Assembly (NCBI GenBank): GCA_021794575.1
Contig: JAJYQO010000009.1
Coordinates: 38,876-102,875, forward strand
Direction: 5' to 3'
DNA: 64,000 nucleotides
Source: Pseudomonadota bacterium
GTDB taxonomy: Bacteria > Pseudomonadota > Gammaproteobacteria > Xanthomonadales > Rhodanobacteraceae
The translations under genes and the position numbers were made by a program. Of this stretch, positions 10,961 to 19,323 are shown piece after piece. The stretch's first letter is position 1. Each line of letters opens with the position of its first letter. The notes under the pieces are model-generated. The model was not told the DNA's origin. It saw only the letters and a list, made by a program, of their open reading frames with translations, and searched no databases.

Positions 10961-10989
10961 AGTGTTGGTGCGCGCGGCCGCGCGGTCAA
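10961..10989 (-). promoter_or_regulatory. candidate sigma-70 promoter of the riboswitch-terC unit
   Basis: TTGACC (complement of 10984-10989) and AACACT (complement of 10961-10966) are separated by exactly 17 nt and sit just upstream of the riboswitch. The -35 is 5/6 to consensus, the -10 only 3/6. Confidence 0.45.
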
Positions 10990-10998
10990 GCACTTTGG

Positions 10999-11802
10999 TT
11001 ATGCATTGCCATCGAAGCGGAATGCGTGCAGCGCCAGAGTGCCGTATTCCCAGGCTTCGTGGATTGGTGCGCCCGCAGCGCCGGCCGCGCCCCAGGCCAC
11101 GAAGAGCGGCAATAGATGCTCGTGTGTCGGATGGGATTGTCGCGCGTAGGGCGCCCGCGCCAGCCAGTCCTGTGCGGCATCGGCCTGGCCCGAGCACACG
11201 CGCTCGGCCAGCCACTGCGCGAACGCATGCGCCCACGCGGCGGGTTCAGCATCGCGGTTATGCCAGTCCAACGCGCCAAGGTTGTGCACGAACCCGCCCG
11301 AGCCGATGACAAGTACGCCCTCGTTGCGCAGCGGCGCTAGCATCTGGCCCAGCGCGTAATGCCAGCGCGCGTCGCGTTGCGGACTGATGCTGAGCGCCAG
11401 CACCGGAATGTCGGCCGTGGCGAATACGCGCCGCAGCGGCACCCAGACGCCATGATCGAAGGGCATGGCTCGATCCGGCACGGCTTCGAGACCCGCGGCA
11501 CGCAGCCGTTCCACGACTTGCTGTGCCAGCGCGGGCGCACCCGGAGCCGGATAACGCAGTGCATACAGCGCTGCGGGGAAACCGCCAAAGTCGTGCAGCG
11601 TGGCCGGCGCTGCGCCGGCACTCAGGCGGGGTGCTGCGGCCAACGCGTGCGCCGAGGCCACCAGTACCGCGCGCGGCCGCGGCAGGTGCACGGCAAGTCC
11701 ATCCAGCCAGCGGCCGGTGACGCTGTCTTCCAGCGCCAGCAGGGGCGAGCCGTGCGAGACGAACAGGCTGGGCAAGGCGGTGGGGTAGGGCACTGTGCTC
11801 AT
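10999..11802 (-). CDS. DODA/LigB-type extradiol ring-cleavage dioxygenase
   Basis: 267 aa class III extradiol dioxygenase family protein (YgiD/4,5-DOPA dioxygenase-like), expected to use one non-haem metal to open catechol-type rings. Candidate metal ligands are His in LFVSHGSP, in VASAHAL, in PFDHGVWVPL and in THEHLLPLF. The start MSTVPYPTALPSLFVSHGSP at 11802 matches the family N terminus; an in-frame extension to 12006 would run through the prpD promoter and is rejected. The physiological substrate cannot be told from sequence. It is transcribed away from prpD across a 142 bp gap. Confidence 0.85.
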   Translation of the reverse strand: MSTVPYPTALPSLFVSHGSPLLALEDSVTGRWLDGLAVHLPRPRAVLVASAHALAAAPRLSAGAAPATLHDFGGFPAALYALRYPAPGAPALAQQVVERLRAAGLEAVPDRAMPFDHGVWVPLRRVFATADIPVLALSISPQRDARWHYALGQMLAPLRNEGVLVIGSGGFVHNLGALDWHNRDAEPAAWAHAFAQWLAERVCSGQADAAQDWLARAPYARQSHPTHEHLLPLFVAWGAAGAAGAPIHEAWEYGTLALHAFRFDGNA

Positions 11803-11898
11803 GAGCCCATCATGGGGCAGGCGCGCTTCGGCACCAGATCGAAGACGCGAATGAGTTGTTGCGTGGGCGGCAACAGCCGGCGGCGCAGCCGTGTCTGG

Positions 11899-11904
11899 CA
11901 CAAT
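11899..11904 (+). promoter_or_regulatory. candidate -10 box of prpD
   Basis: CACAAT preceded by TGG, 41 nt before the prpD ATG. No convincing -35 is visible. Confidence 0.3.
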
Positions 11905-11944
11905 GGCGGGCTGTCCCGCCGCCATACGCGCAAGGAAACACCCC

Positions 11945-13396
11945 ATGTCCCAGCAGGATATCCGCTCCGCCCAGCGTCCCGCGCCCGATGCGCCGATGGT
12001 GGCCATCGCCGACTATGTGGCCGACACCGAGGTCACCTCGCCGGAGGCCTACGAAACCGCGCGCTACATGCTGATGGACTCGCTGGGCTGCGCGCTGCTG
12101 GCGTTGCAGTTTCCCGAGTGCGTCAAGCATCTCGGTCCGGTGGTGCCCGGAGCCACGATGCCCGGCGGTGTGCGCGTGCCCGGCACCAGCCACGAGCTCG
12201 ATCCGGTGCAGGCAGCCTTCGCCATCGGCACGCAGATCCGCTGGCTGGACTTCAACGACACCTGGCTGGCGGCGGAGTGGGGACATCCATCCGACAATCT
12301 CGGCGCCATCCTCGCGGTGGCCGATTACCTCAGCCGTAAGGCCGAGCGCGAGGGGGGCGCGCCGCTGACCATGCGCCAGGTGTTGCAGTATGCGATCAAG
12401 GCGCACGAGATCCAGGGCGTGTACGCGTTGCAGAACAGCTTCAATCGCGTCGGGCTGGATCACGTCATCCTGGTGCGCCTCGCGTCCACCGCGGTCGCCA
12501 CACACATGCTGGGTGGCGACAAGGACGCGATCGTCAGCGCCGTCTCGCACAGCTGGATCGACAACGGTGCGCTGCGCACCTACCGGCATGCGCCCAACAC
12601 CGGACCGCGCAAGAGCTGGGCCGCGGGCGACGCCTGCCGGCGCGCGGTGATCCACGCGCTGAACGCCGTGGACAAGGGCGTGGTCGGCTATCCCTCGGCG
12701 CTCACCGCCAAGACCTGGGGTTTCTACGACGTGGCGTTCAAGGGCAAGGCCTTCGAGTTCGAACGTCCGTTCGGCAGCTACGTGATGGAAAACGTACTGT
12801 TCAAGATCAGTTATCCGGCCGAGTTCCACGCGCAGACCGCAGTCGAGTGCGCGATGCAACTGCATGCACAGGTGGCCGGGCGGCTCGACCAGATCGAGCG
12901 CATCGAGATCGAAACCCAGGAAGCTGGTGCCCGCATCATCGACAAGACCGGACCGCTAGCCAACTATGCCGATCGCGATCATTGCATCCAGTACATGGTG
13001 GCGGTGCCGCTGATCTTCGGCCGCCTGACCGCCGAGGACTACGGCGATGCCGTGGCCGCCGATGCGCGCATCGACGCCCTGCGTGCAAAGATGACAGTGC
13101 GCGAGAATCCGCAATTCACGCGCGACTATTTCGATCCGGATAAGCGCTACATCGGCAATGCGGTGCAAGTGTTCTTCAAGGATGGCAGCCATACGGCAAA
13201 GATTTCGATCGACTACCCGATCGGTCACCGCAAGCGCCGCAATCAGGGTATTCCGGTGCTGCTGCGCAAGTTCGAAGGCGCCTTGCGCAGTCGGCTTTCG
13301 CGCCAGCGCGCGGATCGCATCCTCGAAGTTTGTTCCAGCACGGAACGTTTCGATGCCATGCCGGTGCACCGGTTTATGGACTTGTTCGCCGTGTAA
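11945..13396 (+). CDS. prpD: 2-methylcitrate dehydratase
   Basis: MmgE/PrpD family protein of 483 aa, the same length as E. coli PrpD. It dehydrates 2-methylcitrate to 2-methyl-cis-aconitate without an Fe-S cluster. Family hallmarks include DSLGCALLAL near residue 40, the strongly conserved DFNDTWLAAEWGHPSDNLGA stretch (about residues 102-121) and the SYPAEFHAQTAVE segment. ATG 11945 follows an AAGGAA ribosome-binding site; the longer in-frame start at 11891 is not supported. It completes the prpBC cycle 4 kb upstream, with an aconitase needed from elsewhere. No acnD or prpF is present in the window. Confidence 0.96.
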   Translation: MSQQDIRSAQRPAPDAPMVAIADYVADTEVTSPEAYETARYMLMDSLGCALLALQFPECVKHLGPVVPGATMPGGVRVPGTSHELDPVQAAFAIGTQIRWLDFNDTWLAAEWGHPSDNLGAILAVADYLSRKAEREGGAPLTMRQVLQYAIKAHEIQGVYALQNSFNRVGLDHVILVRLASTAVATHMLGGDKDAIVSAVSHSWIDNGALRTYRHAPNTGPRKSWAAGDACRRAVIHALNAVDKGVVGYPSALTAKTWGFYDVAFKGKAFEFERPFGSYVMENVLFKISYPAEFHAQTAVECAMQLHAQVAGRLDQIERIEIETQEAGARIIDKTGPLANYADRDHCIQYMVAVPLIFGRLTAEDYGDAVAADARIDALRAKMTVRENPQFTRDYFDPDKRYIGNAVQVFFKDGSHTAKISIDYPIGHRKRRNQGIPVLLRKFEGALRSRLSRQRADRILEVCSSTERFDAMPVHRFMDLFAV

Positions 13397-13478
13397 TCAG
13401 GCGTTCACGCCGTTATCGCGCGATTGACGCAAAACTGAACGGGCTTCACAGTTTCGGCTGGAATTGTTTGTTTTTTGC

Positions 13479-13484
13479 TAAGCT
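13479..13484 (+). promoter_or_regulatory. possible -10 box in the ompA leader
   Basis: TAAGCT preceded by TGC in an AT-rich patch (13461-13490), about 100 nt before the porin start. The long leader would suit regulation of an abundant porin mRNA, but no -35 is clear. Confidence 0.3.
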
Positions 13485-13585
13485 GTTTGCGTTGCCTTCG
13501 GGTGATCCGGCTGATCGGCTGCAAGGAAACACGCGTGGCGCCGACGCCGACCTGAACGGGCGCGACAACCAACTAGGAGACCGCG

Positions 13586-14650
13586 ATGAAAAGAAAGAGC
13601 CTCTACGCTCTGATCGCACTGGCCGTGACAGGTGCCGGTATGGGCACTGCGCAAGCCGTGGATTATGGCAACTGGTACATAGCGCCGCGCCTCGGCGTAC
13701 TGGTGCCCGATTCCAAGCGCGATACCCAGAACTCGGTCCTGGGAGGATTGGGTGTCGGCTTCTGGGCTACCCCGAACTTCGCGGTGGATCTGGAATACAC
13801 ACTGACCGACGCCAACTACAAGTCCAGCTCGCCATTTGCCACGCACAGTTGGCAGACGCAGAGCCTGGGCGTGACCGGCCGTTATTTCTTCGGGAGTCAG
13901 CAGGGCTACTCGGGCTGGCGTCCGTTCGTGGCCGGCGGACTCGGCATGTACGGCTATGACGCGTTCATGACTCATGCGGGCTGGGGTCCGGGATTCCTGG
14001 TGGGTGGTGGCGTGCAGCGCGCGCTGACCGATCGCGTCGCCCTGCGTGGCGAGATCGACTACCGCTGGAACCGCGACCGCGTGTCCCTGCCCGGCACCAC
14101 CAATTACGGCGACTGGGCGGCCACGCTGGGTCTGGTGATTTCGATGGCGCCGCCGCCTCCGCCTCCGCCTCCGCCTCCGCCTCCGCCTCCGCCGCCTCCT
14201 CCTCCGCCGCCTCCGCCGCCGCCGCCCCCGCCTCCGCAGCCGGCTGCGCACACGGTGGTGATCGAACTGCGTGGCGTGCACTTCCAGTTCGGACGCCCGA
14301 TGCCGGGACAGACCGACGTGAATGGCATCCTCAACAAGCCGGTCGGTGATTCAGTGGCCATCCTCGACCAAGCCGCCGATACGCTGAAGCGCTACCCGGA
14401 CATGCAGGTTCAGATCGACGGCTACACCGATTCGATCGGCTCGCAAGCCTACAATCTGAAGCTGTCCGAACGTCGTGCCGAGTTCGTCAAGAACTACCTG
14501 ATCGCCCACGGCGTATCCGCCTCGCAGATCGTCGCTGCCAAGGGCTACGGCAAGGAAGACCCGAAGGCGAGTAACGCCACGGCCGATGGTCGCGCGCAGA
14601 ATCGCCGTGTCGAGTTCAAGGTGGAAAACCCGAACCAGATGAGCCAATAA
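13586..14650 (+). CDS. OmpA-family outer membrane protein with polyproline hinge
   Basis: 354 aa. A signal peptide (MKRKSLYALIALAV...GTAQA, cleaved around residue 24) leads to an eight-strand beta-barrel-like domain (about 25-185, WYIAPRLGVLVPDS... to ATLGLVISM), then an uninterrupted run of 29 prolines (nt 14150-14236), then a C-terminal OmpA peptidoglycan-binding domain with IDGYTDSIGSQAYNLKLSERRAEFVKNYL and NRRVEF. It should tie the outer membrane to the cell wall. The polyproline hinge is much longer than the Ala-Pro hinge of E. coli OmpA and would need EF-P for efficient translation. A strong terminator follows. Confidence 0.93.
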   Translation: MKRKSLYALIALAVTGAGMGTAQAVDYGNWYIAPRLGVLVPDSKRDTQNSVLGGLGVGFWATPNFAVDLEYTLTDANYKSSSPFATHSWQTQSLGVTGRYFFGSQQGYSGWRPFVAGGLGMYGYDAFMTHAGWGPGFLVGGGVQRALTDRVALRGEIDYRWNRDRVSLPGTTNYGDWAATLGLVISMAPPPPPPPPPPPPPPPPPPPPPPPPPPPPPQPAAHTVVIELRGVHFQFGRPMPGQTDVNGILNKPVGDSVAILDQAADTLKRYPDMQVQIDGYTDSIGSQAYNLKLSERRAEFVKNYLIAHGVSASQIVAAKGYGKEDPKASNATADGRAQNRRVEFKVENPNQMSQ

Positions 14651-14674
14651 CGATCCCGTTCAGGTGGTCAATGC

Positions 14675-14702
14675 AAAAAGCCCGGCGCAAGCCGGGCTTT
14701 TT
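14675..14702. terminator. bidirectional rho-independent terminator
   Basis: Perfect 12-bp stem AAAAAGCCCGGC / GCCGGGCTTTTT with a GCAA tetraloop. It ends the ompA transcript on the plus strand (T tract to 14702) and the seven-gene lipid operon on the minus strand (A tract 14675-14679). Confidence 0.93.
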
Positions 14703-14753
14703 CTTGGGTCGCATGACTGGACGCGAAACGTGGATCGCTCCGCTGCAGGCGGC

Positions 14754-15827
14754 TCAGTCTGCCTTGCGGAATCGATAATGCCCGACCAGCCACTCCTTGC
14801 CGCCGTCGTAGCCGAACAGCTCGGCGCAAGCCATCCAGAACATGCGCCAGCGCTGCCACCAGCGTCGCGCGTCGTCGCCATACACCGCCTCGAACAAAGG
14901 CATCAACCGGTCGCGAGCGCGGTCCTGCCTGGCCAGCCAGGCGTCCGCCGTGCGCTGGTAATGGGTGCCAGGCACTCGCCAGGTCTGTTCGATCGACAGG
15001 TCATCGGCGAAGCGCAGCAGTGTGTCCTGTGCCGGCATCAGGCCGCCGCTGAAGAAGTAGCGTCCCATCCAGTCGTCTTCACCGTCACGCTCGAACGGGT
15101 AGGCCAGAGCGCGATGGCAGAAGATGTGCACGAACAGCCGTCCCTGCGGACGCAGCCAGCCGGCGATGCTGTTCAACAGCACCGCGTAGTTGCGCACGTG
15201 CTCGAACATCTCGATCGACACCACGCGATCGAAGGCCTGCGCACGCAGCTCGAGTTGGTTGACGTCGCAAGTGATGATCTCGATATTGCCGAGGCCGCGC
15301 TGCGCCGCGACGGCCATGATGAATTCACGCTGTGAACGAGAATTGGACACGCCGGTGATGCGCGCGCTGGGATAACGTTCGGCCATCCACAGTGTGAGCG
15401 ATCCCCAGCCGCATCCCAGTTCGAGGATGTCCTGACCATCGGCCAGTTCGGCACGCGTGGCGTAGAGGCGCAGCATGGCCTCCTCGGCATCCGCCAGCGT
15501 ACTGTCGGTGCGCTCGAAGTAGCAGCACGAGTACTTGAGGCGCGGGCCAAGGCAATGCCGGAAGAACGCGGTGGGCAGCTCGTAGTGCTGGGCATTGGCC
15601 AGATCCGTGTGCACGGCCAGTGGCGAGTCGCGCAGGGTCGCCAGCAGGGCAGCCTGGCGGGCGTCGGTCGCTTCCGTCCCATCACGCGATTCTTCGCGCA
15701 GTCGCGCCGTGCACAGGCGCCGTATGCCGGCGCGCACCAGTCTGTCCGGAATCCAGCCCGATTCGGCCAGCGCAACGGTGCCGAAGGGTTCGCGTTGCTG
15801 ATGCAGACGCGCGGTGGTCGTGCTCAT
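14754..15827 (-). CDS. CFA-synthase-like SAM methyltransferase (last gene of lipid operon)
   Basis: 357 aa class I SAM-dependent methyltransferase of the cyclopropane fatty acid synthase family. The SAM-binding motif is ILELGCGWGSLTLWMAERYP; post-motifs SNSRSQREFI and VVSIEMFEHVRNY are also family-typical. It lacks the extended N-terminal lipid-binding domain of E. coli Cfa and diverges from the second paralogue in the same operon. It probably methylates unsaturated acyl chains of membrane phospholipids. The ATG at 15827 overlaps the DUF1295 stop by 4 nt (ATGA), which sets the start and excludes the longer frame. Confidence 0.85.
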   Translation of the reverse strand: MSTTTARLHQQREPFGTVALAESGWIPDRLVRAGIRRLCTARLREESRDGTEATDARQAALLATLRDSPLAVHTDLANAQHYELPTAFFRHCLGPRLKYSCCYFERTDSTLADAEEAMLRLYATRAELADGQDILELGCGWGSLTLWMAERYPSARITGVSNSRSQREFIMAVAAQRGLGNIEIITCDVNQLELRAQAFDRVVSIEMFEHVRNYAVLLNSIAGWLRPQGRLFVHIFCHRALAYPFERDGEDDWMGRYFFSGGLMPAQDTLLRFADDLSIEQTWRVPGTHYQRTADAWLARQDRARDRLMPLFEAVYGDDARRWWQRWRMFWMACAELFGYDGGKEWLVGHYRFRKAD

Positions 15828-16636
15828 CGATTTCTCTCGCGCGAAGGTGGGGCTCGCTTGGGGAACCATGGAATGAACATGCTGGTGTCGCGCTGGTAAT
15901 CGCGGTACTCCTCGGAGCGGCTGCGCAGCGCCTGCGCCTCGACAAATGGAACGCCCGTCACCCAGAGCAGCGAAGCCAACATCAGCAGCGGACCGATCAA
16001 CGAGAGCACGAAAAGTCCGCCTTCCCATGCCAGTAACACATAGGTGAACCAGTGCAGCCATTCGAAGAAATAGTTGGGATGACGTGAATATTTCCACAGG
16101 CCAATACGGCAGGTACGTCCGTGATTCCCGGCTTCGGCGCGGAACTCGGCAAGTTGGTGATCGGCCAGGGCTTCGCCGCCGATGCTGATCAACCAGATCG
16201 CGATCGCGGCCAGCAGCAGCGGCGACAGCCGCATCGCCGGATTCTGCGCGGCCGCGCAAAAGGGCAGCGAGAACAACGTGGTGAGCACGGCCTGGAACTG
16301 GAAAAACAGGAAAAACTTGCCTTGGCGGTCAGCCCAGTGCTCGCGCAGAAACCGGTAGCGTCCGTCCTCGTCTTCATTGAGCACGCGCACGAGCAGGTGC
16401 ATGGCCAGGCGAAAGCCCCAAAATCCGCCCAGGGTGGCAACCAGGAAACGTGCCAGCAGGCCGCCCGAACCGATGCTGGCGTAATACAGCGCGCTGGCGC
16501 TCATGGTGGCGGACCAGATCACGTCGGCGATGCCGGCGTTGCGCGTGCGCACTTGCACCAGCCAGCCCAGCGTCATGCAGATCGCGCTGGCCAACCAAAC
16601 CCAGAACACCGGCATCCAGTCAATGCCCATGGCCAT
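15824..16636 (-). CDS. DUF1295 / steroid 5-alpha-reductase-like membrane protein
   Basis: 270 aa polytopic membrane protein. The C-terminal half shows the DUF1295 signature FQFQAVLTTLFSLP, then GEALADHQLAEFR and GLWKYSRHPNYFFEWLHW, the ICMT/steroid-reductase-like box thought to bind NADPH or a methyl donor. Such proteins act on membrane lipids. The start could be 16636 or 16630 (MAMGIDW or MGIDW); both overlap the end of the DUF2878 gene. It is translationally coupled to the following methyltransferase by an ATGA overlap. Confidence 0.82.
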   Translation of the reverse strand: MAMGIDWMPVFWVWLASAICMTLGWLVQVRTRNAGIADVIWSATMSASALYYASIGSGGLLARFLVATLGGFWGFRLAMHLLVRVLNEDEDGRYRFLREHWADRQGKFFLFFQFQAVLTTLFSLPFCAAAQNPAMRLSPLLLAAIAIWLISIGGEALADHQLAEFRAEAGNHGRTCRIGLWKYSRHPNYFFEWLHWFTYVLLAWEGGLFVLSLIGPLLMLASLLWVTGVPFVEAQALRSRSEEYRDYQRDTSMFIPWFPKRAPPSRERNR

Positions 16637-17189
16637 GCGCCCCACGCAGATGAAGATGGCGGGCCGCACTGCCGGTGTCGGAGAGTCGCATCAAATACAG
16701 CATCAGCGGCATCGCCAATAGCCAGGTCGCCGCCAGCGCCAGCCAGGCCGGCAGCATGCCTTGCGGGAAGCTCAGCACGCCGAACTGCAGTGCCGCGGTC
16801 ATGTAACTCAGCGGCGCCAGCAGCGCGCCCAATGCGCCGGCCAGCCGCGGACGCCCATGCAGGATGGTCAGTCCGTCGCGCAGGCTCAACGCAAACGCCA
16901 CCCAGATCAGCCCGATCCAGGCCGGCGCCAGTGTTGCCGATGGCCAGGGCAATGCGTAACGCAGGATGCCCGTGGTCACCAGCAGGGACTCCATCGCAAA
17001 ACCCACGATGCCAACCTGCACGGCGTGGATCGCATCGCTGCGCCAGCCCGCGTGCGTGCCCACCGTGAAGCGCACGCCGACGAACAGCACGAAAGCCAGT
17101 GGCGCGGCGGCCTGCCAGCCATGCTGCGCACCCAGGATGCAGGTCAACCAGAATGCCTGATAGGCCACCCAGAGCAGCAGAATCCTCAC
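16620..17189 (-). CDS. DUF2878 integral membrane protein
   Basis: 189 aa, almost wholly hydrophobic, with about five or six membrane helices (starting RILLLWVAYQAFWLTCILG). It resembles the DUF2878 family, which has no assigned activity and is repeatedly found beside CFA-synthase, DUF1365 and DUF1295 genes. The GTG start at 17189 overlaps the upstream cfa-like stop by 4 nt (GTGA), fixing the N terminus. It ends with a histidine-rich tail (HLHLRGAHGHGH) that could bind metal. Confidence 0.7.
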   Translation of the reverse strand: MRILLLWVAYQAFWLTCILGAQHGWQAAAPLAFVLFVGVRFTVGTHAGWRSDAIHAVQVGIVGFAMESLLVTTGILRYALPWPSATLAPAWIGLIWVAFALSLRDGLTILHGRPRLAGALGALLAPLSYMTAALQFGVLSFPQGMLPAWLALAATWLLAMPLMLYLMRLSDTGSAARHLHLRGAHGHGH

Positions 17190-18466
17190 GTCGCATCCGC
17201 CACTTGCGGCAGCCATGGTGCGGCGGACGTGCGCGTGCGGTGCAGCAGCAGCTGCACGTCGCCCAGCGCCTGTTCGCGGAAGCCCGCTTCACAATAGGCC
17301 AAGTAGAACTCCCACATGCGCACAAAACGTTCGTCGTAGCCCAGCGCGCGCACCTCGGGCAGGCGTTGCAGAAAGCGCTTGCGCCATGTCTGCAGCGTCA
17401 GTGCGTAACTGGGACCGATATCCTCGAGGTTGACCAGGCGCAGGTCGCCGGCACGGGCGATGGCGCCGCTCAACGCGCCGACGCTGGGAATGAAGCTGCC
17501 CGGAAAGATGTGGCGCTTGATGAAGTCCACCTCGCGCAGTGCCTTGGCGTAGCGCCGATCCTCGATGGTGATGGCTTGCACCAGCGCGGCGCCATGCGGC
17601 TCGAGCAGTGCGGCGATGCGTTGAAAGTACAGGTCGAGATACTGGTGGCCGATCGCTTCGACCATCTCGATCGACACCAGCTTGTCGTAGCGGCCGCCTA
17701 GATCCCGGTAATCGGCCAGCAGAACCTCGATCCGGTCCGTCAGTCCGGCGGCGGCGATGCGCGCACGCGCGAGTTCGTACTGTTCGCATGAAATGGTGGC
17801 GGTGGCAACGCGACAGCCGTATTCACGCGCGGCATGTATGGCGAAGCCGCCCCAGCCGGTGCCGATCTCGAGCACACGATCGCCGGGCTGCAGGTCGAGC
17901 TTGCGGCAGATGCGCTCGAGCTTGCGCCGCGAGGCGGATTCCAGAGTCTCGTCCGCGCGCGCGAAGACGGCCGAGGAGTACATCATGTCGGGGGACAGGA
18001 ACAGCTCGAACAACGCGTTGCCCAAGTCATAGTGCGCGGCGATATTGCGCCGGCTGCCGCTGCGCGTATTGCGCTGCAGCATATGCCACGCACGCAGGAC
18101 CACGCCGGCTGCGCGCGTGATGCCGCTGTCGATCGCATCCAGCCGGTCGCGGCTGCGCACCAGCATGCGCAACAGGGCGACCAGATCGTCGCTGCGCCAT
18201 AGACCGTCCATGTAGGCCTCGCCAGCGCCGATACTGCCGGCGGTGGCGATGCGCCAGTAGAAGTCGGCGTCCAGTACCTCGATCCGCGCACGCGGTGCGT
18301 CGGCATCGCCGCGCCCGAGCCGCTGCGTGCCCAGGGCGTCGTCGAGTTCGATCCGGGCCTCCGGCAAGTCGTGCAGTTGCGCGAGCAAGCGTGCGCGCAG
18401 GATGCGCGTCAACGCGGCCGTGGGCTGGGTGCGGTGTTGCGGCAGATCGAGACTTGGTGTGCTCAT
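17186..18466 (-). CDS. cfa: cyclopropane-fatty-acyl-phospholipid synthase
   Basis: 426 aa, the full-length CFA synthase of the operon. The N-terminal lipid-binding region (FYWRIATAGSIGAGEAYMDGLW) is followed by the SAM domain with AAHYDLGNALFELFLSPDMMYSSAVF, VLEIGTGWGGFAIHAA, TATISCEQYELA and VSIEMVEAIGHQY, all characteristic of Cfa. It transfers a methylene from SAM to cis double bonds of phospholipid acyl chains, or acts as a related acyl methyltransferase. The start ATG at 18466 overlaps the DUF1365 stop by 4 nt. Membership in the DUF1365/FAD-oxidase operon suggests a modified fatty acid other than plain cyclopropane. Confidence 0.9.
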   Translation of the reverse strand: MSTPSLDLPQHRTQPTAALTRILRARLLAQLHDLPEARIELDDALGTQRLGRGDADAPRARIEVLDADFYWRIATAGSIGAGEAYMDGLWRSDDLVALLRMLVRSRDRLDAIDSGITRAAGVVLRAWHMLQRNTRSGSRRNIAAHYDLGNALFELFLSPDMMYSSAVFARADETLESASRRKLERICRKLDLQPGDRVLEIGTGWGGFAIHAAREYGCRVATATISCEQYELARARIAAAGLTDRIEVLLADYRDLGGRYDKLVSIEMVEAIGHQYLDLYFQRIAALLEPHGAALVQAITIEDRRYAKALREVDFIKRHIFPGSFIPSVGALSGAIARAGDLRLVNLEDIGPSYALTLQTWRKRFLQRLPEVRALGYDERFVRMWEFYLAYCEAGFREQALGDVQLLLHRTRTSAAPWLPQVADAT

Positions 18467-19323
18467 GGCGTGCCTTGGTCGGCATGGTGGACGCGCTTGC
18501 GGCGTGCGATCTCGGGGTGATCGTGCACCGGGTTACGTCGCAGAAAGATCAAGAGCGCTTGCCAGTGGATGGCTGCGATCACCTTCAACGTCATCGCCGG
18601 GTAGCGCAGCAGGACCGCGGCAAGGCCGTGCGCGTCCAGCGGCCGGCGCTTCAGATTCAAGCTGGCGTCGAACTGGCGCTGACCTTCATGCAGCACATCC
18701 ATGTGCACCAGCAAATCGGATCCTGGCGGCGTCAGTGTCCAGGTGTATTCGCAGTCCATCGACATGAAGGGCGAGACGTGGAAACGCTTGCCGAAGCGCC
18801 AGCGCAGGGCACGGCCATGCGTCTGCGCAGTGCCGACCCCCAGCACGTAGGCGTGGCGCTCGCGCCAGGGCGTGTTGGTGATTTCGGTCACGATGGCCTG
18901 CAATGTGCGGCCATCTTCGGCGTAGCAGTAATAGAAGCTGGCCGGATTAAACACGTAGCCGAAGTAGCGTACGTGGGTGAGCAGACGGATCGGTCCGCGC
19001 GGGTAGATGCCGATATCGCTGAGCACCCGCATCCGCACCGCTTCGTCCAGCGGCACATCGGCCGGGCCGAGGTAGTCGGTGCGCCTGAACACAGCGAGGT
19101 TGGAGCGCTGCACCGACCACAGCCAGCGTCCGGTAAACACCCGATCGATTTCGGCAAGATCGAGGTACAGCATAGCGATGCGGTAACGGAACGCGTGCGC
19201 GCGCGGCAAGTGGCGCCGGTGCCTGACCCAGCCGGTGTAGATCGCGCTGGCGAAGGCCGGCGCGGCGTCGGTCTTGGAAAGCATGTGCGGCGATGGCCGC
19301 GAGGTCGCCACCGGCAGACTCAC
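18463..19323 (-). CDS. DUF1365 protein
   Basis: 286 aa. DUF1365 features are visible: the N-terminal SAIYTGWVRHRRHLPRAHAFRYRIAMLYLDL, then YFGYVFNPASFYYCY, and FHVSPFMSMDCEYTW. No catalytic mechanism is established for the family, but it is almost always next to a flavin amine oxidase-like gene and a CFA synthase. GTG 19323 is chosen because it gives a 4-nt GTGA overlap with the preceding stop, like the other junctions; MLSKTDAAPAF at 19283 is the alternative. Confidence 0.85.
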   Translation of the reverse strand: MSLPVATSRPSPHMLSKTDAAPAFASAIYTGWVRHRRHLPRAHAFRYRIAMLYLDLAEIDRVFTGRWLWSVQRSNLAVFRRTDYLGPADVPLDEAVRMRVLSDIGIYPRGPIRLLTHVRYFGYVFNPASFYYCYAEDGRTLQAIVTEITNTPWRERHAYVLGVGTAQTHGRALRWRFGKRFHVSPFMSMDCEYTWTLTPPGSDLLVHMDVLHEGQRQFDASLNLKRRPLDAHGLAAVLLRYPAMTLKVIAAIHWQALLIFLRRNPVHDHPEIARRKRVHHADQGTP

